From the NCBI GenBank assembly GCA_049603835.1, contig JBMYSZ010000004.1, positions 124,001 to 188,000 on the forward strand: a stretch of 64,000 bases of DNA. The letters run 5' to 3'. The notes below the pieces were generated by a model. That model worked only from the letters and a program-made list of their open reading frames with translations, was not told the origin of the DNA and did no database searches. This stretch comes from Mangrovicoccus sp049603835 (lineage in GTDB: Bacteria > Pseudomonadota > Alphaproteobacteria > Rhodobacterales > Rhodobacteraceae). The position numbers and the translations under genes were made by a program. This document shows positions 50,209 to 59,022 of the stretch, one piece after another. Every line of letters begins with the position of its first letter. Position 1 is the stretch's first letter.

Positions 50209-52170
50209 ATGGCCGATGATCTTCTAGCCGGGGGCGGGGCGCCCGAATCCTATGATGCTTCCTCGATTGAGGTGCTGGAGGGGCTTGAGCCTGTCCGCAA
50301 ACGTCCAGGCATGTATATCGGCGGCACGGATGAGCGCGCGCTGCATCATTTGGTGGCCGAGGTGCTCGATAACTCTATGGACGAAGCGGTGGCCGGCCAT
50401 GCCAATCGCATCGAGGTAGAGGTCAATGCCGATCACTCCGTCACGATCCGCGATAATGGCCGCGGCATCCCCGTCGATCCGCATCCGAAATTCCCCGATA
50501 AATCCGCGCTAGAGGTGATCCTGTGTACTCTGCATGCGGGCGGGAAATTCTCTGGCAAGGCTTATCAGACCTCTGGCGGGTTGCATGGGGTTGGGGTCTC
50601 GGTGGTCAATGCCCTATCAGATCATGTGCGGGTCGAGGTGGCGCGCAATAAAGTGCTTTACGCCCAAGAATTTTCCCGCGGCATCCCACAAGGCCCGGTG
50701 GCCGAGGTGGGCGCAGCCCCGAACCGGCGCGGCACTAGCGTGACTTTCCACCCCGATGCAGAAATCTTTGGCAAGCTGCTGCTGAAACCGTCGCGGCTGT
50801 TCAAGATGGTGCGCTCTAAGGCTTATCTTTTCTCAGGCGTCGAAATCCGCTGGAAATCGGCGATTGAGGATGGCGACACGCCGCAAGAAGCCACCTTCCA
50901 TTTCCCCGGCGGTTTGGCAGATTACCTGCAAGAAACTCTGGGTCAGGCCGCGACTTATGCGGAGCGCCCTTTCGCGGGCAAGGTGAGCTTTGAGGAAAAG
51001 TTCAACCAGCCCGGCTCAGTGGAATGGGCGGTGAATTGGACGCCGTCTCGGGATGGCTTTATTCAGTCTTATTGTAACACCGTTCCAACCCCCGAAGGCG
51101 GCACCCATGAGCAAGGGTTTTGGGCGGCGATCCTCAAATCGCTCAAGGCCTATGGCGAGCTGGCAGGCAATAAAAAAGCGGCGCAGATCACCCGCGATGA
51201 CCTGATCACCGGCGGCTGCGCTTTGGTCAGCTGCTTTATCCGCGAGCCGGAATTTGTTGGCCAAACCAAAGACCGTCTGGCCACGACCGAGGCCGCACGC
51301 ATGGTCGAAGGCGCGGTGCGGGATCGCTTCGATAGCTGGCTAGCGAGCGATACCAAATCCGCCGGGGCGATCCTCGATTTCCTGGTGCTGCGCGCCGAAG
51401 AGCGGATCCGGCGGCGGCAAGAGAAAGAGACAGCGCGGAAATCAGCCACCAAGAAACTGCGCCTGCCGGGCAAGCTGGTGGATTGCTCCCAAAGCGCGCG
51501 GGATGGCACAGAGCTGTTTTTGGTGGAGGGCGATTCCGCGGGCGGCTCCGCTAAAATGGCGCGCGATCGCAAGACCCAAGCCCTGCTGCCCCTGCGCGGT
51601 AAGATCCTCAATGTGCTGGGCGCGGCCAGCTCAAAACTGGGCCAGAATGCCGAGATCAATGATCTGTGCCAAGCGCTAGGCGTGGCCATGGGCACGCGGT
51701 TCAATATCGATGATCTGCGTTATGATAAGGTCATCATCATGACCGATGCGGATGTGGATGGCGCTCATATCGCCTCGCTGCTCATGACGTTTTTCTTTAG
51801 CCAGATGCGGCCTTTGATCGATCACGGGCATCTATATCTGGCCTGCCCACCGCTCTACCGTCTGACCCAAGGAGCGAAGCGGGTTTATTGCCTGGATGAG
51901 GCAGAGCGCGATGATTGGCTGACCAAGGGGCTGGGCGGCAAAGGCAAAATCGATGTGAGCCGGTTTAAAGGCCTTGGCGAAATGGATGCGAAGGACCTAA
52001 AGGAAACCACCATGGATCCTGGGTCTCGCAAACTGATCCGCGTGTCGATTGACGAGGATGAGCCCGGCGAAACAGGCGATCTGGTGGAACGGCTCATGGG
52101 CAAAAAACCGGAAAAGCGGTTTGAATATATCCAGGACAATGCGCGTTTTGTAGAGGAGCTTGACGTTTAA
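50209..52170 (+). CDS. parE: DNA topoisomerase IV subunit B
   Basis: This is a 653-residue GHKL ATPase/Toprim protein. The ATP site has DNGRGIPVD, HAGGKF and GGLHGVGVSVVNA; the Toprim domain has LVEGDSAGGSAK and MTDADVDGAH. The length and the absence of a GyrB-type insertion fit ParE, which decatenates chromosomes. The ATG at 50209 is preferred over one at 50179. Confidence 0.94.
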   Translation: MADDLLAGGGAPESYDASSIEVLEGLEPVRKRPGMYIGGTDERALHHLVAEVLDNSMDEAVAGHANRIEVEVNADHSVTIRDNGRGIPVDPHPKFPDKSALEVILCTLHAGGKFSGKAYQTSGGLHGVGVSVVNALSDHVRVEVARNKVLYAQEFSRGIPQGPVAEVGAAPNRRGTSVTFHPDAEIFGKLLLKPSRLFKMVRSKAYLFSGVEIRWKSAIEDGDTPQEATFHFPGGLADYLQETLGQAATYAERPFAGKVSFEEKFNQPGSVEWAVNWTPSRDGFIQSYCNTVPTPEGGTHEQGFWAAILKSLKAYGELAGNKKAAQITRDDLITGGCALVSCFIREPEFVGQTKDRLATTEAARMVEGAVRDRFDSWLASDTKSAGAILDFLVLRAEERIRRRQEKETARKSATKKLRLPGKLVDCSQSARDGTELFLVEGDSAGGSAKMARDRKTQALLPLRGKILNVLGAASSKLGQNAEINDLCQALGVAMGTRFNIDDLRYDKVIIMTDADVDGAHIASLLMTFFFSQMRPLIDHGHLYLACPPLYRLTQGAKRVYCLDEAERDDWLTKGLGGKGKIDVSRFKGLGEMDAKDLKETTMDPGSRKLIRVSIDEDEPGETGDLVERLMGKKPEKRFEYIQDNARFVEELDV

Positions 52171-52260
52171 GACACAGGCGGGCTCTACTCTTTAGGGATT
52201 TTGGATAAAGCTGGCGGGCTATCTGCCATCTTTGTCCCCTATGGCATTGGATATGGGCGC

Positions 52261-52434
52261 ATGGCGGAAATGCGGGGCTTCGTCATTCGCAATATTATAC
52301 AATTTTACCACGAGCGGTATAATATCGATCCTAGCTTTTTCATCTGCGGCCTGATTGATCGCCTATCCGCCCGTTCACGGTCCAATCTTGAAGACGGGCT
52401 TCGGCAGGCAGCGGCGAAAACCAAATCGAAATAA
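52261..52434 (+). CDS. Small hypothetical protein
   Basis: This is a possible 57-residue protein with no recognised family. It is basic at its C-terminus and contains a helix-prone FVIRNIIQFYHERYNIDP segment. No strong ribosome site is seen; an in-frame TTG at 52201 would extend it by 20 residues. It lies in the 330-base interval between parE and brnT. Confidence 0.4.
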   Translation: MAEMRGFVIRNIIQFYHERYNIDPSFFICGLIDRLSARSRSNLEDGLRQAAAKTKSK

Positions 52435-52497
52435 GAGCCCGCCTATAAGCTCCCCAAGCCGCTGTGCGTTTTTGCGCGGCGCTTGACCTTTGATGTT

Positions 52498-52513
52498 TTT
52501 ATATGCATATAAA
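52498..52513. promoter_or_regulatory. 16-bp palindrome at the brnT start, candidate BrnA operator
   Basis: TTTATATGCATATAAA is a perfect palindrome that contains the brnT ATG (52503). TTGACC lies upstream at 52483-52488. BrnA antitoxins repress their own operon, so this is a natural operator candidate. If the -10 element is CATATA at 52506-52511, transcription would begin after this ATG; a leaderless transcript is an alternative. Confidence 0.5.
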
Positions 52514-52775
52514 TTATGACTGGGACGAAGAAAAACGCCAAAGAACCCTCGCCGAACGCGGTGTCGATTTCGCAGAGGCGGCAGGGTTTGAGTGGGAAAC
52601 AGCGCTGATCGTCGGAGATAAACGGCGTGATTATGGCGAGCCGCGCTTTCGCGCCTTAGGGCTGATTAAAGGCCGGTTATATGCCATGGTATTTACTCCG
52701 CGCGGCGATATGGTTCGGATCATCAGCCTAAGAAAGGCCAATGCCAGGGAGCTAAAGTTATGGACAAAGAGCTAA
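52503..52775 (+). CDS. brnT: BrnT-type ribonuclease toxin
   Basis: This is a 90-residue toxin with the family core YDWDEEKRQRTLAERGVDFAEA, then RRDYGEPRFRALGLIKGRLYAMVFTPRGDMVRIISLRKANARE in outline. BrnT is an RelE-fold ribonuclease that inhibits translation. Key residues such as the Arg/His-type catalytic set are in that outline. The gene overlaps brnA by 16 bases, the usual toxin-first order. Confidence 0.93.
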   Translation: MHINYDWDEEKRQRTLAERGVDFAEAAGFEWETALIVGDKRRDYGEPRFRALGLIKGRLYAMVFTPRGDMVRIISLRKANARELKLWTKS

Positions 52776-53023
52776 GAGCCGACACGCCAGACGACGAGAA
52801 CCCTGAATGGACCGAAGAGAGTTTTGCTCAGGCGCGCCTTGCGGTTGATATTCCCGCCTTAGCGCATCTGGCCAAACCCGGCCGCCCAGCCCTACCCGAG
52901 GCGGAGAAAAAGCAGCGGGTGACGATGTATCTTGACCGCGATGTGATTGAGACGCTGAAGCAGGGCGGGCGCGGCTGGCAAACACGGGCGAATGCGAAAT
53001 TGCGCGAAGTCCTTGGACTTTAG
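52760..53023 (+). CDS. brnA: BrnA-type antitoxin
   Basis: This is an 87-residue antitoxin with an N-terminal toxin-binding part and a C-terminal ribbon-helix-helix region (KKQRVTMYLDRDVIETLKQGGRGWQTRANAKLREVL, shown by its key parts VTMYLDRDVIETLK and WQTRANAKLR). It neutralises BrnT and binds operator DNA. The overlap with brnT couples translation. Confidence 0.93.
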   Translation: MDKELRADTPDDENPEWTEESFAQARLAVDIPALAHLAKPGRPALPEAEKKQRVTMYLDRDVIETLKQGGRGWQTRANAKLREVLGL

Positions 53024-53024
53024 A

Positions 53025-53120
53025 GTAGGATGGGCAATATGCCCATCTTTGCGAAAGATTTGCCAAGGCGTGCTAGCTTAGCCTCTCTCAAACAGGCGAT
53101 GGGCAAATTGCCCATCCTAC
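53025..53120. repeat. REP-like inverted repeat pair
   Basis: A 23-base element at 53025-53047 (beginning GTAGGATGGGCA) recurs inverted at 53098-53120 (ending TGCCCATCCTAC) with one mismatch and 50 bases between. Each unit is itself a palindrome around GATGGGCA/TGCCCATC. This resembles a bacterial REP doublet. It occupies the gap between brnA and the lipoprotein gene. Confidence 0.75.
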
Positions 53121-53148
53121 GAAATTTTGCCCGCCAGAGATCTGTCGC

Positions 53149-53826
53149 ATGCGTTTGATTATATTGCTCTGCCTTTGCCTGGCCGCTTGCACCAACCGTC
53201 CGCTAACCGAAACTGAGGCCGCTTTCCTGGCCACCACCCATGGGGGCGGGCTCGATACCTCCAGTGTCCGCATCACCAAGGGCAATCTCGTGGGGCAGGT
53301 CCTGCATAGCCGCCCGGCCCGACCGCAGATCGCGTGTCGCGAACGGATCTATCCGCCCGAAGAGCCCGGCACCGAGATCAAGGGATCGGTCGCGGGTATT
53401 GCGCTTTTCGATCGGCTTTTGGTGGCGAAATGGCTGTATCGGGAAAACTTCCTTACCGGCTATCCCGAGACCCTCCCCCTGCCCCAAGCCATGTTTCTTG
53501 CCCATGAGGCCACCCATATTTGGCAATGGCAAAACCGGGCTCAAACCGGCTATGCCCCTTGGAAAGCCGCCGCAGAACATGCGCGCTATGACGATCCTTA
53601 CCTCTTCACCACCGCCCGACAGAGCTTTCTCGATTATCCCTATGAGCAGCAAGCCAGCCTGGTGGAGGAATATGTCTGCTGCCGCGCGCTTGATCCAAGC
53701 GGCGCGCGCACAGAGCGGCTGCGCGCGCTGCTTATGCCCTATTTCCCCGATCTCGCAACACAAAGCGGCGCGCGCAAAATCGCTCTGCCCTGGCGCGGGG
53801 TGCAGGTTGAAGGGATCTGTAGTTAA
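53149..53826 (+). CDS. Lipoprotein with an HExxH metallopeptidase-like motif
   Basis: This is a 225-residue protein with a lipobox (LAAC, Cys14), so it should be anchored to the envelope. HEATH at 119-123 (LAHEATHIWQWQ) matches the HExxH zinc-binding motif and a later EEYVCC (near 173-178) could supply a third ligand. No named family was recognised. Proteins with HExxH and lipid anchors can be peptidases or inactive binders. It starts a run of three plus-strand genes. Confidence 0.72.
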   Translation: MRLIILLCLCLAACTNRPLTETEAAFLATTHGGGLDTSSVRITKGNLVGQVLHSRPARPQIACRERIYPPEEPGTEIKGSVAGIALFDRLLVAKWLYRENFLTGYPETLPLPQAMFLAHEATHIWQWQNRAQTGYAPWKAAAEHARYDDPYLFTTARQSFLDYPYEQQASLVEEYVCCRALDPSGARTERLRALLMPYFPDLATQSGARKIALPWRGVQVEGICS

Positions 53827-53926
53827 CGAGTTTCCCGAAACGCTCTAACGCGCTTCTCACGGCAAGGTGACGCCAAATATGCGCAAAAACCACTATGCTC
53901 CGCTGCAACACCCATCGGAGACCCCC

Positions 53927-54400
53927 ATGCGTTTGCTCGCCTTTATCCTCGCCCTCCTTTTTCCTGCCTTCGCGCCGCCAGCCCAAGCCGCAATCACCCG
54001 GCCCGGCTGGGTCAGCCAAGACACATCCAAAACCTATGCCCAGCTGATCGAGGCCGTCAAAACCGCCGCTGCCGCGAATGGTATGGGCGTGGTCACCCAG
54101 GCCGGCCCCACCGGCGCGGCCAAAGCGCGGGGCGTCACTATTCCCGGCAATCGGGTCATCGGCCTCTTCAATAATTTCTTCGCGGTACGGATCCTGGGCC
54201 TGTCCACCGCCGCGATGATCGAAGCGCCGATCCGGATCTATATCACGGAAAATCCCGATGCGACGGCGACCCTGTCCTATAAGACGCCCAGCCATGTCTT
54301 TGCCCCTTATAGCGACGAAGGCGGCGCGGCATTGCAGCTTGCGGCCGAAGAGCTGGACGCTATATTCTCCCGTATCGCAACGGAAGCCATCGAGCCTTAA
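53927..54400 (+). CDS. Exported DUF302 protein
   Basis: This is a 157-residue protein with a signal peptide (ending PAQAAITRP) and a DUF302 domain, seen in YAQLIEAVKTAAAANGMGVV and VIGLFNNFFAVRILG. The domain's function is poorly known. The ATG at 53927 follows GGAG; an upstream in-frame start at 53867 adds 20 residues before the signal peptide and is not preferred. The next gene begins at the base after its stop. Confidence 0.85.
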   Translation: MRLLAFILALLFPAFAPPAQAAITRPGWVSQDTSKTYAQLIEAVKTAAAANGMGVVTQAGPTGAAKARGVTIPGNRVIGLFNNFFAVRILGLSTAAMIEAPIRIYITENPDATATLSYKTPSHVFAPYSDEGGAALQLAAEELDAIFSRIATEAIEP

Positions 54401-55063
54401 ATGCGCCATTTCGACGAAATCTATGACATTGCCGCCAAACGAAAAGGCGGCGCCGCCGCGATCGAAGCCCAGCTAGAGCGCCCCAAATCCACAGCCGAGA
54501 TTTGCGCCATCCCAGAAACCGCCTGGCTCACCACATTTGCTCGTGGGATCATGGCGGTGGGCCTGAATTGGAAAGTGATCGAGACGAAATGGCCGGGCAT
54601 GCTAGAGGCCTTCAAGGGCTTTGACGTGGATGCCTGCGCGATGATGAGCGAAGACTGGTTTGACGAGCTGATCTCGGACCGGCGCATCATCCGCCATGGG
54701 GCGAAAATTCAATCGATCCGCGATAACGCCGTCTTTTTGACCGAGCTGCGCAGCCAGGGCGGCGCGTCCCAGGTCTTTGCCACTTGGCCGCGCGAAGATT
54801 TCGCTGGGCTTTTGGCGCTTTTGAAAAAGGACGGCTCGCGCTTGGGCGGCAATACTGGTGCCTATTGCCTGCGCCATATGGGCATCGACAGCTATATCTT
54901 GACCCGGGATGTGACCGGGCGCCTGATCGCGGAAGGGGTGGTGGACAAAGCCCCCAGCTCCAAACGCGCAATGGCCGCGGTGCAAGAGGCGTTCGATATT
55001 TGGGCGGCGCAATCCGGGCGTAGCTTTACCGAAATTTCGCGAGTGCTGGCCTTTAGCGTCTAG
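54401..55063 (+). CDS. DNA-3-methyladenine glycosylase I-like (HhH-GPD superfamily)
   Basis: This is a 220-residue protein resembling Tag-type base-excision glycosylases: FARGIMAVGLNWKVIETKWPGMLEAF and RRIIRHGAKIQSIRDNAVF are the typical helical segments. The N-terminal zinc cysteines of classical Tag are absent, so it is a divergent member. It begins directly after the preceding stop (TAA ATG). It overlaps the opposite PPOX gene by four bases at its end. Confidence 0.8.
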   Translation: MRHFDEIYDIAAKRKGGAAAIEAQLERPKSTAEICAIPETAWLTTFARGIMAVGLNWKVIETKWPGMLEAFKGFDVDACAMMSEDWFDELISDRRIIRHGAKIQSIRDNAVFLTELRSQGGASQVFATWPREDFAGLLALLKKDGSRLGGNTGAYCLRHMGIDSYILTRDVTGRLIAEGVVDKAPSSKRAMAAVQEAFDIWAAQSGRSFTEISRVLAFSV

Positions 55064-55680
55064 ACGCTGGGCGAAGCGTCCTGAGCCTGCAAAGCTGCCT
55101 CCAGCTCGGCAATCCGGGTCAGCAGCTTTTCCGTTGTGGCCTCCACTTGGGGCAAGCTAAAGCGCTGCGGGATATGTTGCGGGCAGTTCCAGTCAAACCC
55201 CGCCACTTGCACTAGCATCCCCCGCTCCACCCGCGCCGTAATACCCGGCTGCAACAACTGGGTCATGCGCGGATCTTGGGGGCCAATCACCTGCGCCTGG
55301 CCCAGCATTTTCAGCCGCCGCTTGGCCAAATAATCCATAAAGAACAGGCTCACCCGATCAGAACCGCGCAAATTGCCGGTCGTAATATATTGACGATTGC
55401 CCGCATATTCCGCCCAGCCGATCAGATCCGGCGCCAGTAATTTGACAAAGCCCATCGCCCCGCCGCGATGCTGGATATAGGGCCAACCCGTTTCCGATAT
55501 ACTGGCCAGATAGAAGCTTTCGCTCTGGGTCAGAAATTCGGCCTCCCGCTGGGTGATCTTTGCATAGCCATCCTCGGGCAAGCGCGCGCCTTGCTTGTCA
55601 TAGGCGTCACGGCTGCCTGCTTCTGATTGCAGCGCTTGAACCTGCGGGGTGAAGGCGATGTCGTGAAAAGCATGGGGCAT
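55060..55680 (-). CDS. Pyridoxamine 5'-phosphate oxidase-like flavin protein
   Basis: This is a 206-residue FMN-binding split-barrel protein. Family segments are FYLASISETGWPYIQHRGG and NLRGSDRVSLFFMDY. It is not a true PdxH, because the C-terminal signature is missing; function may be general flavin redox or heme handling. A helical tail (QVEATTEKLLTRIAELEAAL) suggests oligomerisation. Confidence 0.82.
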   Translation of the reverse strand: MPHAFHDIAFTPQVQALQSEAGSRDAYDKQGARLPEDGYAKITQREAEFLTQSESFYLASISETGWPYIQHRGGAMGFVKLLAPDLIGWAEYAGNRQYITTGNLRGSDRVSLFFMDYLAKRRLKMLGQAQVIGPQDPRMTQLLQPGITARVERGMLVQVAGFDWNCPQHIPQRFSLPQVEATTEKLLTRIAELEAALQAQDASPSV

Positions 55681-55790
55681 AATTGGGCGCTCGCGCGGTT
55701 GTGTGGATAGGCTAGAGCCTTAGCTGTGCATTTCGCTTCGTCACCGCAATGGGCCGCTTTAAGCTTCACCCAGACGTGAAAGGAGCCATC

Positions 55791-56531
55791 ATGCGCCTTA
55801 TTGCTATCTTTCTCGCTGTGTTTGGGGCTTGGGCCGGTTGGGCCAGCTGGGCCGAAGCGCAGGATCAAAACCCGGTAGTGGATCTAGAGCTGGTGCTTTT
55901 GGCCGATGCCTCGGGCTCTATCGATTGGCCGGAAATCCAGTTTCAGCGCCAGGGCTATGCTACGGCGATTACCTCGCCCGAAGTGCTCAAAGCGATCCGC
56001 TCGACCGCTTACGGCAAAATCGCGGTGAGTTATGTGGAATGGGCCAGCGCCGGAAGTGAAAATATCGTCGTGCCATGGATGGTGATCGAGGATAGCACAA
56101 GCGCCAACGCTTTTGCCCAGGCCTTGCTACCGCCGCCCCGGCTGGCTTTTGGCCGCAATGCGATTGGATCGGCGCTGCTTTTTGGCCAAAGGATGATCGA
56201 GGAAAACAACATCGAAAGCTGGCGTCAGGTGATCGATTTCTCTGGTGATAGCGCCAATAACTGGAATGGGCCCAGTGTGGAAATGGCGCGGCGCGAAGTG
56301 TTAGAGGCCGGGACAGTGATCAACGGGCTGGCGATTTTGTGCCGTGCTTGCAATGGGCGGCCCAGCGGCGCGGATCTAGAGCAACGCTATCGCGACGAGA
56401 TCATCGGCGGCCCCGGAGCATTTGTGATCACAGCCGAAACCGCTGAGAATTTCGCCGATGCGGTCAAACGCAAGCTGATCTTGGAAATATCGGGGAAAAT
56501 GCCAGGTGCGGATTTGGCACATTTAAAATAA
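55791..56531 (+). CDS. Exported DUF1194 protein (von Willebrand A-like)
   Basis: This is a 246-residue exported protein with a signal peptide ending near SWAEAQ. The vWA-like core starts VLLADASGSID, which matches the DxSxS metal site (DASGS). DUF1194 proteins are common in Rhodobacterales and poorly understood. AAAGGAG lies before the ATG at 55791. It precedes a small permease by 53 bases. Confidence 0.87.
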   Translation: MRLIAIFLAVFGAWAGWASWAEAQDQNPVVDLELVLLADASGSIDWPEIQFQRQGYATAITSPEVLKAIRSTAYGKIAVSYVEWASAGSENIVVPWMVIEDSTSANAFAQALLPPPRLAFGRNAIGSALLFGQRMIEENNIESWRQVIDFSGDSANNWNGPSVEMARREVLEAGTVINGLAILCRACNGRPSGADLEQRYRDEIIGGPGAFVITAETAENFADAVKRKLILEISGKMPGADLAHLK

Positions 56532-56584
56532 GCTATTTATTGGGCAAGCCACCAGACAAGTGGTGTGTCGAAAGGGAAAATCCC

Positions 56585-57025
56585 ATGTCCAATCTACCTT
56601 ATGCTTTGATTATGCTTGCGGCGGGGATCGGCGTGCCGGTACTTGCCGCGATGAATGCCCAGTTGGGGATGCGGATCGGCTCGCCCGCTGCGGCGGCGCT
56701 GGTGCTCTTTTCAGTGGCTTGGATAATGGGCTTGGTTGTGACTTTGACAACCGGGCCCCAGGCTTTGACCCAGGCCCCTTTTCAGCCGCCGCATTTGTTT
56801 TTGGGCGGGCTTTTGATGGCGTTTTATGTGCTTTCGGTGACCTATATTGGGCCGAAATTCGGCATCGGCAATGCCATTTTCTTTGTGCTGTTAGGGCAGT
56901 TGATCTCTACCGCCGCGATTGATCACTTTGGGCTGTTTGGCGCGCAGGTCAAACCCCTGGCGCTGCAGCGCGCGGCAGGTCTGGGGCTGATGACAATGGG
57001 GATTTTGCTTGCCGTTAGGGCCTAA
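56585..57025 (+). CDS. DMT-superfamily transporter, YdcZ/DUF606 type
   Basis: This is a 146-residue protein with about five hydrophobic helices, forming one half of the usual EamA repeat. The family segment VPVLAAMNAQLGMRIGSPAAAA marks DUF606/YdcZ proteins. These are small permeases of unknown substrate. The ATG at 56585 has a GGGAAAA site. It converges with lolD. Confidence 0.88.
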   Translation: MSNLPYALIMLAAGIGVPVLAAMNAQLGMRIGSPAAAALVLFSVAWIMGLVVTLTTGPQALTQAPFQPPHLFLGGLLMAFYVLSVTYIGPKFGIGNAIFFVLLGQLISTAAIDHFGLFGAQVKPLALQRAAGLGLMTMGILLAVRA

Positions 57026-57068
57026 GCGCGGGCTGGATTTCCCAAGAAGATAACGTTTCTTAAACGCT

Positions 57069-57752
57069 TTAGCCCTCGACAAGCCGCCCCTTATCCAGCC
57101 GCAGCACCCGATCCATGCGCGCGGCGAGGTCCGGGTTATGGGTGGCGATCAAGGCCGCCAGCCCCTCGCCTCGCACCAAATCCATCGTGGTGGCAAAGAC
57201 CCGTTCGGCCGTGTCAGGGTCCAAATTTCCCGTAGGCTCATCGGCGAGCAGAACCGCCGGGCGATTGGCTAGGGCCCGGCACAAGGCCACGCGCTGCTGC
57301 TCACCGCCAGACAAAGTGCCGGGGCGATGCGCGGCCCGAGCCTCTAACCCCACAAGCTGCAACAATTCTGCCGCGCGCGCGCTGGCCGCCGCTGCGCTGG
57401 CGCCGCCTGCTTGCTGCGGCAAAGCGATATTTTCCAGCGCCGAGAATTCCGGCAGCAAATGGTGAAACTGATAGACAAAGCCCAGCTTTTCCCGGCGCAG
57501 CTGGGTCCGGCCTCGGTCATTCATGGCACTCGTCGCTTGGCCAGCCACATGGACCTGGCCAGTATCCGGGCGGTCCAGCAATCCAGCAATATGCAATAGC
57601 GTCGATTTCCCTGCCCCGGATGGCGCCACCAAAGCCACCATTTCCCCCGCATGCAGGCGCAGCTCTGCCGCGTCCAACACACGAATTTCTCCGGGGGTGT
57701 TTTTGCGATAGATCCGGCTGACCGCATCGAGTTGCAAAACCGGATCACTCAT
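57069..57752 (-). CDS. lolD: Lipoprotein-releasing ABC transporter ATPase LolD
   Basis: This is a 227-residue ATPase. Walker A is APSGAGKST, the signature is LSGGEQQRVALCRAL, and Walker B is VLLADEPTGNLD. Together with LolC/E it extracts outer-membrane lipoproteins from the inner membrane. It overlaps the LolC/E-like gene by eight bases. Confidence 0.93.
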   Translation of the reverse strand: MSDPVLQLDAVSRIYRKNTPGEIRVLDAAELRLHAGEMVALVAPSGAGKSTLLHIAGLLDRPDTGQVHVAGQATSAMNDRGRTQLRREKLGFVYQFHHLLPEFSALENIALPQQAGGASAAAASARAAELLQLVGLEARAAHRPGTLSGGEQQRVALCRALANRPAVLLADEPTGNLDPDTAERVFATTMDLVRGEGLAALIATHNPDLAARMDRVLRLDKGRLVEG

Positions 57753-59022
57753 AGCGCAGGGCCTCCACCGGGTTCATCCGCGCCGCGCGCCGGGCCGGGA
57801 AAATCGTCACCACACAAGACATGCCCAGCGACAAAGCGACGGCTGTGATCACATCGCCCAGCTGTAGCTTTGCAGGCAGGTAATAGATGCCGCGAATGGA
57901 CGGATCCCAAACCCCGCCGCCCGAGAGCATATTTACCGCCGCAAAGATCGGATCGATATAGAGCGCGAACAAGCAGCCCAAGATCACCCCCGCCAAGGTT
58001 CCCGCCAGCCCGATAGAGACACCGCAAAGGAAAAACACCCGCAGCACCGCCCCTTCGGTCAGGCCAATCGTGCGCAAAATGCCGATATCGCGGCCTTTGT
58101 TTTTCACCAGCATAATCAGGCCCGAAGTGATATTCATCGTCGCGATCAGCACCAGAACCGAGAGGATCACGAACATCACATTATCCTCTACCTCTAAGGC
58201 GCGCAGATAATTGCCATTCGCCTGCTGCCAGGTCAGGAAACTCGCCTCGCCGCCAATCGCCCGAAACAGGCCCGGCATGATCCGGTCCATAGCTTCGGGG
58301 CGCTCTAGGGTGACTTCGATCAGATCGGCGCGGGATTGGCGGTTGAAATAGCCCTGCGCCTCAGCAAAGGGCATATAGACCCGAACTTGGTCGATATCAT
58401 AGCGTCCCGCCGAGAAGATATAGACCACCTCATAGCTGGCAATGCGCGGCGAGGTGCCAAAAGGCGTCTTCGCCCCATCCGGCGAAATCAGCTTAACCCG
58501 GTCGCCGATCGTCACCCCCAGCTGACGCGCCACGCCAGAGCCAAGCGCAATGCCTTCGGGCAGGCGGTCCAGATCGCCAAGCGCGGTTTCGGGATCAGCG
58601 ATACGAGGCAGCCGGGCAAGATCGCCAGCCGTGATCCCAGTGACCTGCACCCCGGCGCTATTGCCAAAGGCGGAGGCAATGACAAACCCCCGCACCACCG
58701 CCGCAGCTCCGGTCACGCCGGGGATATCGCGCAGCTTTTGCGCCAAGGGGCTATCATCGGCCAAAGTCCGATCAAGCGAGCCATCTTCGCGGATTTCACC
58801 GATCCCATAGACCGAGATATGCGCATTCGCCCCCAGGATCGTATCCACCAGCTCGGCCCGAAACCCTGCACGCACTGCCAAAGTGGCGATCAGAGCAAAG
58901 ACCGCCAGCGTGATACCGATCAGGCTGATCCAGGTCATCACACTGATCCCGCCTTCGGCACGGGTGGCGCGCAGATAGCGCCAGGCGATCATGCGTTCAT
59001 AGGCGCAAAAGGGGCGGGTCAA
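57745..59022 (-). CDS. lolC: Lipoprotein-releasing ABC transporter permease LolC/LolE
   Basis: This is a 425-residue permease with an N-terminal helix, a large periplasmic domain and three C-terminal helices. Typical features are the early YLRATRAEGGISVMTWISLIGI segment and the FtsX-type LKxLGL-like stretch GILRTIGLTEGAVLRVFF. A single LolC/E-like gene suggests a homodimeric LolF-type arrangement, as in other alphaproteobacteria. It overlaps the zinc-ribbon gene by an ATGA. Confidence 0.93.
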   Translation of the reverse strand: MTRPFCAYERMIAWRYLRATRAEGGISVMTWISLIGITLAVFALIATLAVRAGFRAELVDTILGANAHISVYGIGEIREDGSLDRTLADDSPLAQKLRDIPGVTGAAAVVRGFVIASAFGNSAGVQVTGITAGDLARLPRIADPETALGDLDRLPEGIALGSGVARQLGVTIGDRVKLISPDGAKTPFGTSPRIASYEVVYIFSAGRYDIDQVRVYMPFAEAQGYFNRQSRADLIEVTLERPEAMDRIMPGLFRAIGGEASFLTWQQANGNYLRALEVEDNVMFVILSVLVLIATMNITSGLIMLVKNKGRDIGILRTIGLTEGAVLRVFFLCGVSIGLAGTLAGVILGCLFALYIDPIFAAVNMLSGGGVWDPSIRGIYYLPAKLQLGDVITAVALSLGMSCVVTIFPARRAARMNPVEALRYE

